A DNA stretch of 59,952 bases from an uncultured Oscillibacter sp. (GCF_900546705.1 NZ_URDP01000007.1:1-59952), one strand, 5' to 3'. Counted from the first letter of the stretch, positions 6,875 to 15,404 are shown. Made by a program: numbers and translations. Notes: generated by a model from the sequence alone, not told the origin.

Positions 6875-8530
6875 TCAGTGCAGCAGGCAGCTCCAGTTCC
6901 AGGAGGGATACATGGGCATGGAGCCCAGACGCCAGACGGAGACACCGGTTACGTCCAGCAGCGCGGCGGCCTGAGTGGCTTTCTGAATGGTTTGTGCGTT
7001 TTGATACCACAGGAAGTACCGGCTTCCGTCCTCCGTAGAGTAGACTGCGAAGGAATGCTGGTAGGCCTCCGACCAGCCAACCACGGTATCGGATTGCTGC
7101 AGCCGGCGGCTGACGGTTTCATTGGAGGGATATACCGGTGTTCCGGATAGCAGTTTCCCATTTGCGTCGATTTTCCAGGCGACGTTCTTGCAGCTGAAAC
7201 CAAGGACGATCTTGGAGCGATCCTGTACGCCGGTATGCTCGTCCGTAACCGCCATCAGGGAGTAAAATACCTGGTCGATGGGCGCCGGGCAGGCAGTCTG
7301 GTGATAGGTGGTGCCCTCGTACCCGGCCAGATTGACAGCATCGTAATCATAGGCCATCAAAATGACCTTGTCTGCCAGGTCTCCGATGGCTCGGTAATCG
7401 TAGCCGTCATAGTAGCTTCCTGTAGCAAGCGCGGGCTGCACACAGACATACAGGGCAAGGTGGCGGGAGTCCAGACTGCCCAGAACCCCGGACAGCTGCC
7501 GCAGAAATTCGGTGAAGTTGTCCCGATCCGCTGCCCGCAGACCCTCAAAATCAATGGTAACACCTGCGTACGGATTTTTCCCGATGGCTTCGTAAGAGGA
7601 GGTCACCTCCGCAGCGATGGCTGCAACCGCCTCCTGCCGGCCTGTTTCAGAAGCCAGCATCTCCCGCAGGCTGCTCCCCTCCATGAATACGCTCAGATTC
7701 AGCGGGACGCGGTTGCCCTCCAGATAGGCGGTTACGCTTTCATATCCGTCCGGGACGGCATACTCATTGCCGCCGGCATTGGTGGTCTCCAGGGTGGCGG
7801 AAGCTCCATCCCAGGTCATACGGCTCCAGCCGGCGCTGACAGCGTCCATGTCTTGGGCGTAATTGAGCTGGCTGTAGGAGGAGATGGCGTAGAAGCCGTG
7901 TACCCAATCCACACTTTTCTGGAGCTTTTCATAAATTCGCACCAGCATGGCAGCAGCCTGGGCACGGGTTGCGGTGGCGTTGGGGGAAAAAGTGGTGTCC
8001 GAAGTGCCCTTGGTCATGCCAATGGCATAGGCGACGGCTACGTACCCCTTCCCTGTTGTCACATCGGTAAACGGCAGTGCGGATGCGCTCTCAGCCAGCT
8101 TGGCGGCGCCGCCAAGCCCCAGCCCGCGCACCAGCAGTTCGGCCATTTCCAGTCGGGTCACGGCGTCGTTGGGGCGGAACGGCACATCGGAATCCACTGC
8201 GTTGTGGGCGACGGCGGAGGCGATGGCACTTTGATACGTGGCAGAAAGACCAGACGGCAGATTCATTTGTGCCGGGAGGATGGTATTCCCCGTCCCGTCA
8301 CTGGTCCAGCCCAGCATTCGTCCCAGGACGGTCACAAACTGCGCCCGGGTCATGGAGTCGGCATATCCGAAATCCTGATCGCTGTACCCGTTCATCAAGC
8401 CGTATTGTACTGCCTTTTCCACCTCACCGGCCAACGTACTGCCGGCGGGAACGTCCCGATAAGCGGCGGCCGGCAGGGTCAGTCCCGCCAGCAACAGGGC
8501 GGTCAGCAGCACAGACAGCAGTTTTTTCAT
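6875..8530 (-). CDS. Secreted SLH-domain glycoside hydrolase family 18 protein
   Basis: 551 residues with an N-terminal signal peptide (MKKLLSVLLTALLLAGLTLPAAA), three S-layer homology repeats (about 24-70, 80-135, 150-205; FRPNDAVTRLEMAELLVRGL, FSPNATATRAQAAAMLVRIY) and a GH18 domain (about 212-551). The catalytic motif is AGVTIDFEGL with Glu as proton donor; MAYDYD is the strand-6 motif. The C-terminal domain resembles SleL/YaaH-type cortex or peptidoglycan N-acetylglucosaminidases, so wall glycan is the likely substrate and the SLH repeats would hold it at the surface. GGAGGATC lies just before the ATG. Confidence 0.9.
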   Translation of the reverse strand: MKKLLSVLLTALLLAGLTLPAAAYRDVPAGSTLAGEVEKAVQYGLMNGYSDQDFGYADSMTRAQFVTVLGRMLGWTSDGTGNTILPAQMNLPSGLSATYQSAIASAVAHNAVDSDVPFRPNDAVTRLEMAELLVRGLGLGGAAKLAESASALPFTDVTTGKGYVAVAYAIGMTKGTSDTTFSPNATATRAQAAAMLVRIYEKLQKSVDWVHGFYAISSYSQLNYAQDMDAVSAGWSRMTWDGASATLETTNAGGNEYAVPDGYESVTAYLEGNRVPLNLSVFMEGSSLREMLASETGRQEAVAAIAAEVTSSYEAIGKNPYAGVTIDFEGLRAADRDNFTEFLRQLSGVLGSLDSRHLALYVCVQPALATGSYYDGYDYRAIGDLADKVILMAYDYDAVNLAGYEGTTYHQTACPAPIDQVFYSLMAVTDEHTGVQDRSKIVLGFSCKNVAWKIDANGKLLSGTPVYPSNETVSRRLQQSDTVVGWSEAYQHSFAVYSTEDGSRYFLWYQNAQTIQKATQAAALLDVTGVSVWRLGSMPMYPSWNWSCLLH

Positions 8531-8604
8531 GGCATGATCCTCCTCTCTTTTGTTGGGGCTATCATAGCCGGATTTCCTGGAAAAATCATGAATAAATTAT
8601 GAAC

Positions 8605-9108
8605 TCACGGCCGCATGGTCCCCAGAATATGGAGAAAGCGCAGCTTCTGGAATGAGTAGGAGGAAAGCGGCCGGCCGAAGGCATCATAGCTGTGGGCGGC
8701 GACCAGGATGTTGTCCGGTCCGGCAGGACTGCCCACAGCCACAATAACCGGTGTGTGCTGGAAGGACGTCCCGTCGAACGAAAGCTGTACCAGATCGCCC
8801 GGCAGCAGGGCTTCCGGCTGGCAAGAAACACCCACCGGACCGGATAAGGCGGTCCCGCGGGTCATGAAGTTCCAAAAGTAGCCCACGCCGGTCCATGCGG
8901 GAGCCTTTCGGTTGGCATCCAGGTAGTACCAGCCCAGGTCCGGCGTGTAATTCATGAGATTGCTGCCGGCGTAGACGCACTGCGAGGCGAAGTTGGTACA
9001 GTCTCCCCCCAGTTTTTCATAGTCATAAAAAGCCGGGTTCCTGCCAAAGGCCCACTGACGGGCATAGCGGATCACGGCAGTGCGGTCATAGTCCTGTACA
9101 AGGCGCAT
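8605..9108 (-). CDS. Amidase_6-type peptidoglycan/cell-wall amidase
   Basis: A 167-residue single-domain protein of the putative amidase domain family (Amidase_6), with a papain-like active site: Cys in GGDCTNFASQ, His in FQHTPVIVAV and a downstream Asp/Asn (AAHSYDAFGRP). It begins YDRTAVIRYARQWAFGRNPAFYDY, typical of the family. No signal peptide is seen, so it would be cytosolic or mother-cell localised. GGGGAGGGAG precedes the ATG. It is followed after 74 bases by the SLH-GH18 gene on the same strand, so the pair may act together on the cell or spore wall. Confidence 0.85.
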   Translation of the reverse strand: MRLVQDYDRTAVIRYARQWAFGRNPAFYDYEKLGGDCTNFASQCVYAGSNLMNYTPDLGWYYLDANRKAPAWTGVGYFWNFMTRGTALSGPVGVSCQPEALLPGDLVQLSFDGTSFQHTPVIVAVGSPAGPDNILVAAHSYDAFGRPLSSYSFQKLRFLHILGTMRP

Positions 9109-9128
9109 GGTTCTCCCTCCCCTGATGC

Positions 9129-9136
9129 AGTGTATG
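9129..9136 (-). promoter_or_regulatory. Possible sporulation-sigma -10 element for the amidase gene
   Basis: CATACACT on the minus strand, 20 bases before the ATG, matches the -10 of mother-cell sigma E or K. An AC dinucleotide 17 bases upstream fits the loose sigma-K -35; the sigma-E -35 is not convincing. Confidence 0.35.
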
Positions 9137-9160
9137 CCCAGGGCAGCTGAGGCGTTCTGA

Positions 9161-9191
9161 AAAAAAGAGGAGGCGCCCGGCGCCTCCTCTT
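9161..9191 (-). terminator. Terminator of fba
   Basis: 11-12 bp GC-rich stem (AAGAGGAGGCG / CGCCTCCTCTT) followed on the minus strand by a run of seven T; 16 bases after the fba stop. Confidence 0.9.
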
Positions 9192-9206
9192 GCAGGGACT
9201 ATGGAA

Positions 9207-10175
9207 TCAGGCCTTGTGATCGCAGCCCAGAACGTCGACGATCTTGTGCGCCACCAGTTCCTTGATGGCAGCACGGGCAGGCTTGAGATACTCGCGGGGA
9301 TCGAACTTGTCGGGATGCTCTGCCATGAACTTGCGGATGGTGCCGGTCATGGCCAGGCGCAGGTCAGAGTCGATGTTAATCTTGCACACGGCGCTCTTGG
9401 CGGCCTTGCGCAGCTGCTCTTCGGGAATGCCGACAGCGTCGGGCATCTTGCCGCCGTACTCATTGACCATCTTCACGAAGTTCTGAGGCACGGAAGAAGA
9501 GCCATGCAGCACGATGGGGAAGCCGGGCAGGCGCTTTACCACTTCGTCCAGAATGTCAAAGCGCAGCGGAGGGGGAACCAGCTCGCCCTTTTCATTGCGG
9601 GTGCACTGAGCGGCGGTAAACTTGTAGGCACCGTGGCTGGTGCCGATGGCGATGGCCAGAGAGTCGCAGCCGGTCTTTTCCACGAACTCCTGAACCTCGT
9701 CAGGATGAGTGTAGTGAGACTCCTCGGCGGAAACCTTCACGTCATCCTCAATGCCGGCCAGAGCGCCCAGCTCGGCCTCGACCACCACGCCGTGGTCATG
9801 GGCGTACTCCACGACCTTCTTGGTGATCTCGATGTTTTCAGCAAAGGGCTTGGAGGAGGCATCGATCATGACGGAGGTGAAGCCGCCGTCGATGCAGGAC
9901 TTGCAGGTCTCGAAGTCGGGGCCGTGGTCCAGATGCAGAGCGATGGGGATGTTGGGGCACTCGATGACAGCGGCCTCCACCAGCTTCACCAGGTAGGTGT
10001 GGTTGGCGTAGGCGCGGGCACCCTTGGACACCTGCAGGATCAGGGGCGCATCCAGATCCCGTGCAGCCTCAGTGATGCCCTGGACGATCTCCATGTTGTT
10101 GACGTTGAAAGCGCCGATGGCGTAGCCGCCGTCGTATGCCTTCTTGAACATTTCGGTAGTGGTAACCAATGGCAT
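9207..10175 (-). CDS. fba: Class II fructose-bisphosphate aldolase
   Basis: 322-residue zinc-dependent aldolase that splits fructose 1,6-bisphosphate in glycolysis. Family motifs are clear: IGAFNVNNMEIVQ near the N-terminus, the catalytic/zinc segment IALHLDHGPDFETCKSC (Asp and His), VVVEAELGALAGIEDD, AIGTSHGAYKF and LHGSSSVPQNF. ATG 10175 is chosen because AGGAG lies eight bases upstream; an upstream GTG (10184) overlaps that site. It is transcribed away from pfp from a back-to-back promoter region, so two glycolytic steps share a control region. Confidence 0.96.
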   Translation of the reverse strand: MPLVTTTEMFKKAYDGGYAIGAFNVNNMEIVQGITEAARDLDAPLILQVSKGARAYANHTYLVKLVEAAVIECPNIPIALHLDHGPDFETCKSCIDGGFTSVMIDASSKPFAENIEITKKVVEYAHDHGVVVEAELGALAGIEDDVKVSAEESHYTHPDEVQEFVEKTGCDSLAIAIGTSHGAYKFTAAQCTRNEKGELVPPPLRFDILDEVVKRLPGFPIVLHGSSSVPQNFVKMVNEYGGKMPDAVGIPEEQLRKAAKSAVCKINIDSDLRLAMTGTIRKFMAEHPDKFDPREYLKPARAAIKELVAHKIVDVLGCDHKA

Positions 10176-10296
10176 AATGATCACTCCTCATCAATTTGTC
10201 CCGTCCCTTCGCCCGTTGCCCCGGCCCAATAGGGTCGGTTGTTAACGTATTGTCAAATTGAACGATTCAAAAGGACGAAAACGATTTTCTTCTATG

Positions 10297-10324
10297 ATAA
10301 TATCACAGAAAAATTAAAATGCAA
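10297..10324 (-). promoter_or_regulatory. Putative fba promoter
   Basis: On the minus strand TTGCAT (10319-10324), 16-base spacer, TATTAT (10297-10302). It leaves a leader of about 115 bases before the fba ATG. Confidence 0.6.
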
Positions 10325-10327
10325 GTA

Positions 10328-10356
10328 TTTACAATTCTTTTTTTCAATGATATGAT
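10328..10356 (+). promoter_or_regulatory. Putative pfp promoter
   Basis: TTTACA (10328-10333), 17-base spacer, TATGAT (10351-10356). Its -35 is only four bases from the fba -35 on the other strand. Confidence 0.65.
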
Positions 10357-10387
10357 AGCGTTACAATATTCTGAGGAGGCTTTTCTC

Positions 10388-11626
10388 ATGAGTGAACTGA
10401 AAGGCGCATGCATCGTCGGCCAATCCGGCGGCCCCACTTCTGTCATCAACGCCAGCGTATACGGCGTTATCGACACGGCACTGAAGAACCCCAATATCAC
10501 CCGCGTTCTGGGCGCAGAGCACGGCATCAAGGGCGTTTTGAATGACCGTTTGTTTGATATGGGTCAGGAAGATCCTGCAGAGCTGGAGCTTTTGAAGTAT
10601 ACTCCCTCCTCCGCACTGGGCTCCTGCCGCTACAAGATGGCAGATCCGGATGTGGACGACACCGACTACAAGCGTATTCTGGAAATCTTCAAGAAGTACG
10701 ACGTCCGCTATTTCTTCTATAATGGCGGCAACGATTCCATGGACACCTGCAACAAGATCTCCAAGTACATGCAGAAGGTCGGCTATGAGTGCCGCGTGAT
10801 GGGTGTGCCCAAGACCATCGACAATGACCTCTACGGTACCGATCACTGCCCCGGCTATGCCTCCGCCGCCAAGTATATTGCCACCAGCTGCATGGAGGTT
10901 TATCAGGATGCCCGTGTGTATGACACCGGCATGGTCTGCATTATCGAGATCATGGGCCGTCACGCCGGCTGGCTGGCCGGTGCTTCTGCGCTGGCCACCG
11001 CTTACGGCGCAGGCCCTGATTTGATTTACCTGCCTGAGGTGGATTTTGATATGGATACGTTCCTGGCGGATGTGGAGCGGATCTACAAGGAGAAGGGCAA
11101 CTGCATGGTAGCTGTCTCCGAGGGTATCCACTATGCCGACGGCTCCTTCGTCTCTGAGGCGAAGACCTCTGCCACCGACGGTTTCGGCCATGCCCAACTG
11201 GGCGGCCTGGCTGCCCTGCTGGCGCAGATCGTCAAAGAAAAGACCGGTGCCAAGGTACGCGGCATTGAGCTGAGCCTGCTGCAGCGCTGCGGTGCACATC
11301 TGGCTTCTGAGACGGATATTGAGGAGTCCTACATGTCCGGCAAGGCGGCCGTTGAGAACGCCGTGGCCGGGATCACGGACAAGATGGTGGGCTTCGAGCG
11401 CAGCTACGAAAACGGTCAGTATGTCTGCAAGACCAAGCTGCTGGGGCTGACCGAGGTGGCCAACACGGAGAAGAAGGTGCCTCTGGAGTGGATCAACGCC
11501 GCCCACAACGGCGTGGAGAAGCCCTTTATCGACTATGTGCTTCCTCTGATCCAGGGAGAGCCCAAGCTCCCCAAGCAGGATTCCCTGCCCCGCTTTGCCA
11601 AGCTGAAGAAGGTTCTGGCCAAGTAA
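10388..11626 (+). CDS. pfp: 6-phosphofructokinase, probably PPi-dependent
   Basis: 412-residue phosphofructokinase, longer than the ~320-residue ATP-type bacterial enzyme. It phosphorylates fructose 6-phosphate. The phosphate-donor motif reads YNGGNDSMDT, with Asp where ATP enzymes have Gly, and is paired with Lys in GVPKTIDNDL; this Asp/Lys combination marks pyrophosphate-using enzymes. Other motifs: IVGQSGGPTSVIN at the N-terminus and IEIMGRHAGWLAG. ATG 10388 has GAGGAGG about nine bases upstream. Donor preference is inferred from motifs. Confidence 0.93.
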   Translation: MSELKGACIVGQSGGPTSVINASVYGVIDTALKNPNITRVLGAEHGIKGVLNDRLFDMGQEDPAELELLKYTPSSALGSCRYKMADPDVDDTDYKRILEIFKKYDVRYFFYNGGNDSMDTCNKISKYMQKVGYECRVMGVPKTIDNDLYGTDHCPGYASAAKYIATSCMEVYQDARVYDTGMVCIIEIMGRHAGWLAGASALATAYGAGPDLIYLPEVDFDMDTFLADVERIYKEKGNCMVAVSEGIHYADGSFVSEAKTSATDGFGHAQLGGLAALLAQIVKEKTGAKVRGIELSLLQRCGAHLASETDIEESYMSGKAAVENAVAGITDKMVGFERSYENGQYVCKTKLLGLTEVANTEKKVPLEWINAAHNGVEKPFIDYVLPLIQGEPKLPKQDSLPRFAKLKKVLAK

Positions 11627-11643
11627 CTGCGAAACAAAACAAC

Positions 11644-11681
11644 ATCCGCCCTGCGCTTATGGCCCAGGGCGGATTCTTTTT
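11644..11681. terminator. Terminator of pfp
   Basis: 10-bp stem ATCCGCCCTG / CAGGGCGGAT, 11-base loop, then TTCTTTTT; lies between convergent pfp and coaX. Confidence 0.85.
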
Positions 11682-11697
11682 GTTTGATGTGCGGCGT

Positions 11698-12468
11698 TTA
11701 CCGATTTTTCTGATAGATGGTCCAAAGTCCTTCCATCAGCAGATATTTGTCATAGACAATCTTATTGCGGCAGTATTTAACGATGACCGGGGCATTGCCG
11801 CCGGTGGCCACGGCGGTGACTTCCCTGCCCGGAAATTCCGCCCGGATCCGGTCAATGATCCCGTCCAGCATGCCGGCAGTTCCGTAGACGATTCCGGAGC
11901 GCATGCAGTCCTCCGTGGTTTTTCCGATCAGTGTCTTGGGATGCTGGAGTGAGATGGCAGGCAGCTGAGCGGCCCGGCGACTGAGAGCCTCCAACGATAC
12001 ATTGACGCCCGGAAGCAGCAGCCCGCCCTCGTAGCTGCGGTTCTGACCGATAACGCCGATGGTTGTGGCAGTACCCATGTCGATGGTGATGATGGGCGGC
12101 TGGAATTTTTCCAGAGCGGAGACGGCGTCGGCCACAATATCGGCACCCACCTGGCTCTGCACGGCAAGACGGATGTTCAGCCCCGTCCTCACACCGGGAC
12201 CCACCACCATGGGGGGCTTGCCCAGAAGGCGGGTCAGGGCTTTTTCCATCATGAAATTCAGCGGCGGCACGACACTGCACAAAATGGCGCCGGTGACGTC
12301 CGCATAGTCATAATGATACAGGGTAAACAGATTCATCAGGTCGATGCTGATTTGATCCGCAGTTTTTCGGCTGTCCGTGTCCAGCGCGGCCAGAAACTGC
12401 AGCTTTTTGTCCCGGTCGAACAGGCCCACGGAGGTGTTGGAATTCCCCACGTCTATGGCCAGCAGCAT
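11698..12468 (-). CDS. coaX: Type III pantothenate kinase
   Basis: 256-residue CoaX, first step of CoA synthesis from pantothenate. ASKHA-fold motifs: MLLAIDVGNSNTSVGLF (phosphate-1), GADIVADAVSALE, TIDMGTATTIGVIG (phosphate-2 region with catalytic Asp earlier in GADIVAD), and ATGGNAPVI. ATG 12468 is preferred: GGGGAG lies eight bases upstream and the family starts at MLLAIDVGN; a GTG at 12477 adds three residues. It is divergent from alkA. coaBC, often in the priA cluster, is not in this window. Confidence 0.95.
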   Translation of the reverse strand: MLLAIDVGNSNTSVGLFDRDKKLQFLAALDTDSRKTADQISIDLMNLFTLYHYDYADVTGAILCSVVPPLNFMMEKALTRLLGKPPMVVGPGVRTGLNIRLAVQSQVGADIVADAVSALEKFQPPIITIDMGTATTIGVIGQNRSYEGGLLLPGVNVSLEALSRRAAQLPAISLQHPKTLIGKTTEDCMRSGIVYGTAGMLDGIIDRIRAEFPGREVTAVATGGNAPVIVKYCRNKIVYDKYLLMEGLWTIYQKNR

Positions 12469-12507
12469 GTATGCCACTCCCCTTCCTGAATTGAATGTGT
12501 TTTTTCC

Positions 12508-12536
12508 ATGGTACCACGATCAAAGTTTGCTTGCAA
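12508..12536 (-). promoter_or_regulatory. Putative coaX promoter
   Basis: Minus strand TTGCAA (12531-12536), 17-base spacer, TACCAT (12508-12513), 40 bases before the ATG. Confidence 0.55.
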
Positions 12537-12569
12537 GGCGGGAAATACCGGCTTTTTTCAACAAGGGGA

Positions 12570-12598
12570 TTGCGACCGTACATATGTTCTTTTATAAT
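12570..12598 (+). promoter_or_regulatory. alkA-ogt promoter with a LexA-box-like sequence in its spacer
   Basis: TTGCGA (12570-12575), 17-base spacer, TATAAT (12593-12598). The spacer contains CGTACATATGTTCT (12577-12590), which matches 11 of the 13 defined positions of the Gram-positive LexA box CGAACRNRYGTTYC. A repressor bound there would block the promoter. Confidence 0.55.
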
Positions 12599-12627
12599 AA
12601 GAGCAAAGCGATGGAGGAGGTGTTTCT

Positions 12628-13287
12628 TTGGATTTCCCCTACGGAGCAAAGGAAATTACCCATCTTTGCACCAAGGACCCAAAGCTGGGGGCAGCCATAG
12701 AACGGATCGGCCATGTCAGCCGGGAAATGGATCCGGATCTGTTTGCCTCTGTGATCCACCAAATTATCGGCCAGCAGATTTCCATGGCGGCGCAGAGAAC
12801 AGTGTGGGAGCGGTTTTTGCATGCCGTGCCGGAGGTGACGGCAGAAAATGTGCTCCGGCTGACGCAGGAACAGCTGCAGAGCCTGGGCATGACTTACCGG
12901 AAGGCAGCGTATATTCAGGAGTTTGCCCACAAGGTGCACAGCGGCGAGTTTGACCTTGCGGCGCTGGATGCCATGGAGGATTCGGAGGTGCTGACAGCCC
13001 TTTCCTCCCTGCGGGGGATTGGGCCCTGGACGGCGGAGATGCTGATGATCTTCAGTATGGGGCGGCCGGATATTGTCAGCTACGGCGACCTGGCCATTCT
13101 GCGGGGCATGCGGATGCTCTACGGGAGAAAGACCCTGGACCGGAAGACATTCGAGCGTTTCCGGAAACGGTACAGCCCCTATGGAACAACGGCCAGCCTG
13201 TACCTTTGGGCAATTGCCTGCGGTGCTTTGCCGGAACTGCGGGACCCGGCTGTGCCTAAAAAGAAAGGAGCGAAGAAAGGACGATGA
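12628..13287 (+). CDS. alkA: DNA-3-methyladenine glycosylase II, AlkA-like (HhH-GPD)
   Basis: 219-residue base-excision glycosylase that removes alkylated purines. The HhH-GPD core is complete: IIGQQISMAAQRTVWERF, then the hairpin and Gly-Pro-Asp loop LRGIGPWTAEMLMIFSMGRPD followed by the catalytic Asp in VSYGDLAI. It lacks the N-terminal TBP-like domain of E. coli AlkA. TTG 12628 is chosen as start because AGGAGG lies seven bases upstream. The stop overlaps the ogt start (ATGA), so both alkylation-repair proteins are made together. Confidence 0.9.
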   Translation: MDFPYGAKEITHLCTKDPKLGAAIERIGHVSREMDPDLFASVIHQIIGQQISMAAQRTVWERFLHAVPEVTAENVLRLTQEQLQSLGMTYRKAAYIQEFAHKVHSGEFDLAALDAMEDSEVLTALSSLRGIGPWTAEMLMIFSMGRPDIVSYGDLAILRGMRMLYGRKTLDRKTFERFRKRYSPYGTTASLYLWAIACGALPELRDPAVPKKKGAKKGR

Positions 13288-13814
13288 CAAACCTGATGGA
13301 GTATTCCTCGCCGGTAGGACGCATCTATTTGGCTTCCGAGGGAGATGCACTGACGGGACTTTGGATCGAGGGACAAAAGTACTTTGCAGCGACGCTGGAA
13401 AAAGCGGAGACCCGGGAACAGGAATCCGCGCCGCTGCTGCAGGCAGCGCGCTGGCTGGATGCGTATTTTGCAAAGGCGTTCCTCCCTGCCCTGCCGCCGC
13501 TTGCTCCCAAGGGCAGCTCCTTCCGTCAGGCGGTATGGCAGCTGCTTTTGGAGATCCCATACGGACAGACTACCACATACGGTGCACTGGCTGAGACTCT
13601 GCGCCGGCGCGGCGTCGGGGCGGCGGCACAGGCGGTGGGCGGCGCCGTAGGACACAATCCCATCTCCATCATCATTCCCTGTCACCGGGTGGTGGGCGCC
13701 GACGGAAGCCTGACGGGCTACGCTGGCGGTATACAGATCAAGCGAAGACTGCTGGAGCTGGAAGGGGCAGCGATGGACAAGCTGTATGTCCCAAAACGGG
13801 GAACGGCACTCTGA
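13284..13814 (+). CDS. ogt: Methylated-DNA--protein-cysteine methyltransferase
   Basis: 176-residue suicide repair protein that takes methyl groups from O6-methylguanine onto its own cysteine. The active site is IPCHRVVGADGSLTGYAGG with acceptor Cys133; the preceding SSFRQAVWQLLLEIPYGQTTTYG is the DNA-binding helix-turn-helix region. It has no Ada-type N-terminal regulator domain. It overlaps alkA by four bases, so repair of O6-methylguanine and N3-methyladenine is co-expressed. Confidence 0.95.
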   Translation: MTNLMEYSSPVGRIYLASEGDALTGLWIEGQKYFAATLEKAETREQESAPLLQAARWLDAYFAKAFLPALPPLAPKGSSFRQAVWQLLLEIPYGQTTTYGALAETLRRRGVGAAAQAVGGAVGHNPISIIIPCHRVVGADGSLTGYAGGIQIKRRLLELEGAAMDKLYVPKRGTAL

Positions 13815-13818
13815 GAGG

Positions 13819-13853
13819 AAAAAACGGAACACCGGATGCTCCCCGGTGTTCCG
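13819..13853. terminator. Terminator between ogt and spoIVA
   Basis: 11-bp stem CGGAACACCGG / CCGGTGTTCCG; the minus-strand side is followed by six T, so it fits best as the spoIVA terminator and probably also stops ogt. Confidence 0.85.
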
Positions 13854-13861
13854 CTTCATGG

Positions 13862-15337
13862 TTACAAAATGATGCAGATAAGACCGCCGCTGCCCTCGTT
13901 GATGATGCGTTCCAGCGTCTCCCGCAGTTTTTTTCTGGCGTCCTCTGGCATCCGCTTGAGCTTGGTCTGCAGATCCTCGCTGACCAGCTCATGGAAGCTG
14001 CGGCCGAAAATATTGGATTGCCAGATCTTGCTGGTGTCCCCTTCAAACTCCTGCAGCAGGTAGTTTACCATGTCCTCGGACTGTTTTTCGTTGCCCACAA
14101 TCGGGCTGACCGCTGTCTCGATGTCTGCCCGGATCATGTGGATGCTGGGAGCACTGGCCTTGAGGCGGACACCGTAGCGTCCCCCCTGCTTCATGATCTC
14201 CGGCTCTTCCAGCTTCAGCTCGTCGATGCTGGGCACCACAATGCCGTATCCGGTTTCCCGCACATCCCGGAGGGCTCCGGCGACCTTGTCGTATTCGCTC
14301 TTCACAGCTGCCAGCCGGGTCAGCAGACTCATCAGGTCGCCGTCGTCTGCCACCTCGAAGCCGGATTGCTCTGAGAGCGTTTTATAAAACAGCTCCCGCG
14401 GCAGACACAGCCGGGCCGTGGCCACACCGGTGCCCAGATCGATGGAGGTGACGGAGGCCTCGCTGATATCCCCGCTGTCGCCCAGGGCGGCAACCACGCC
14501 CTCTACCTGGCGGATGTGGCGCAGGGAGACGGTCCCCTGCCGGATAGCCTCGTACAGCCCGGACTTGATGGGGTGCTCCTGCGGCAGAGCATCCACCCAG
14601 GGCGGCAGAAACAGATCCAACTCCTGGAGCGGGAACTCATATAGGACGGCTTTGAGAATATCGGTTACGTCCTCTTCCTCCAGCTCCAGACAATTCACCG
14701 GCACACAGTTGACCTGATACCGTCCGGCAATGTCCCGGGCGATGGCAGTGGCCCGTTCGCTTTTTGGAGCCTGGGAGTTGAGCAATACGATAAACGGCTT
14801 GCCCAGCTCCTGGAGCTCCCGGATTACCCGCTCCTCTGCCTCCAGGTAGTCTTCCCGGGGAATCTCGGAAATGCTGCCGTCTGTGGTGACGACAATCCCG
14901 ATGGTGGAGTGCTCGGCAATCACTTTCCGCGTTCCCACCTCGGCCGCCTCTGTCATTGGAATTTCGTGGTCAAACCAGGGGGTGGTCACCATGCGTGGGG
15001 CATCGTCCTCGTACTGGCCGATGGCACCCTTGACCATGTACCCCACGCAGTCAATGAGCCGCACCGAGAAGGCCGCGCCGCCCTCCAGTTGGATCTGGGC
15101 CGCCTCCTCCGGCACGAACTTCGGCTCTGCCGTCATAATGGTACGGCCGCTGCCGCTTTGCGGCAGTTCATCCCGGGCTCGCTCCTTGCGGTAGACATTA
15201 TCAATGTTGGGAATGACCTGGGTCTCCATGAACCGCTTGATAAAGGTGGATTTGCCCGTCCGCACCGGGCCGACCACACCGATATAGATGTCTCCGGCGG
15301 TGCGGGTGGCGATATTCTGGTAGATGGTTGTATTCAT
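13862..15337 (-). CDS. spoIVA: Stage IV sporulation protein A
   Basis: 491 residues, the same size as B. subtilis SpoIVA (492). It is the ATPase that polymerises on the forespore outer membrane to form the coat basement layer. The N-terminal TRAFAC-type ATPase domain has Walker A GPVRTGKST (23-31) and LIDCVGYMVKGAIG (Walker B region). The C-terminal end (GLICIIL) is hydrophobic, as in SpoIVA, where it contacts SpoVM. ATG 15337 is chosen because SpoIVA proteins begin a few residues before IATRTAGDIYIG; the frame is open a further 96 bases upstream. A sigma-E-type promoter precedes it. Confidence 0.97.
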   Translation of the reverse strand: MNTTIYQNIATRTAGDIYIGVVGPVRTGKSTFIKRFMETQVIPNIDNVYRKERARDELPQSGSGRTIMTAEPKFVPEEAAQIQLEGGAAFSVRLIDCVGYMVKGAIGQYEDDAPRMVTTPWFDHEIPMTEAAEVGTRKVIAEHSTIGIVVTTDGSISEIPREDYLEAEERVIRELQELGKPFIVLLNSQAPKSERATAIARDIAGRYQVNCVPVNCLELEEEDVTDILKAVLYEFPLQELDLFLPPWVDALPQEHPIKSGLYEAIRQGTVSLRHIRQVEGVVAALGDSGDISEASVTSIDLGTGVATARLCLPRELFYKTLSEQSGFEVADDGDLMSLLTRLAAVKSEYDKVAGALRDVRETGYGIVVPSIDELKLEEPEIMKQGGRYGVRLKASAPSIHMIRADIETAVSPIVGNEKQSEDMVNYLLQEFEGDTSKIWQSNIFGRSFHELVSEDLQTKLKRMPEDARKKLRETLERIINEGSGGLICIIL

Positions 15338-15375
15338 AGCATCCCGTCCTTTTTCCGCTCCATAGTCATGTTCCA

Positions 15376-15404
15376 TCTCTATGTCAAAGCAGGGATTCCT
15401 ATGA
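15376..15404 (-). promoter_or_regulatory. Putative sigma-E promoter of spoIVA
   Basis: Minus strand TCATAGG (15398-15404), 14-base spacer, CATAGAGA (15376-15383), close to the sigma-E pattern (-35 with ATA, 14 bases, -10 starting CATA). It is 38 bases before the ATG. Confidence 0.45.

Noticed and set aside
7235..8602. 455-codon plus-strand frame inside the SLH-GH18 gene
   Set aside because: Shadow of the real gene, which has signal peptide, SLH repeats and catalytic motif.
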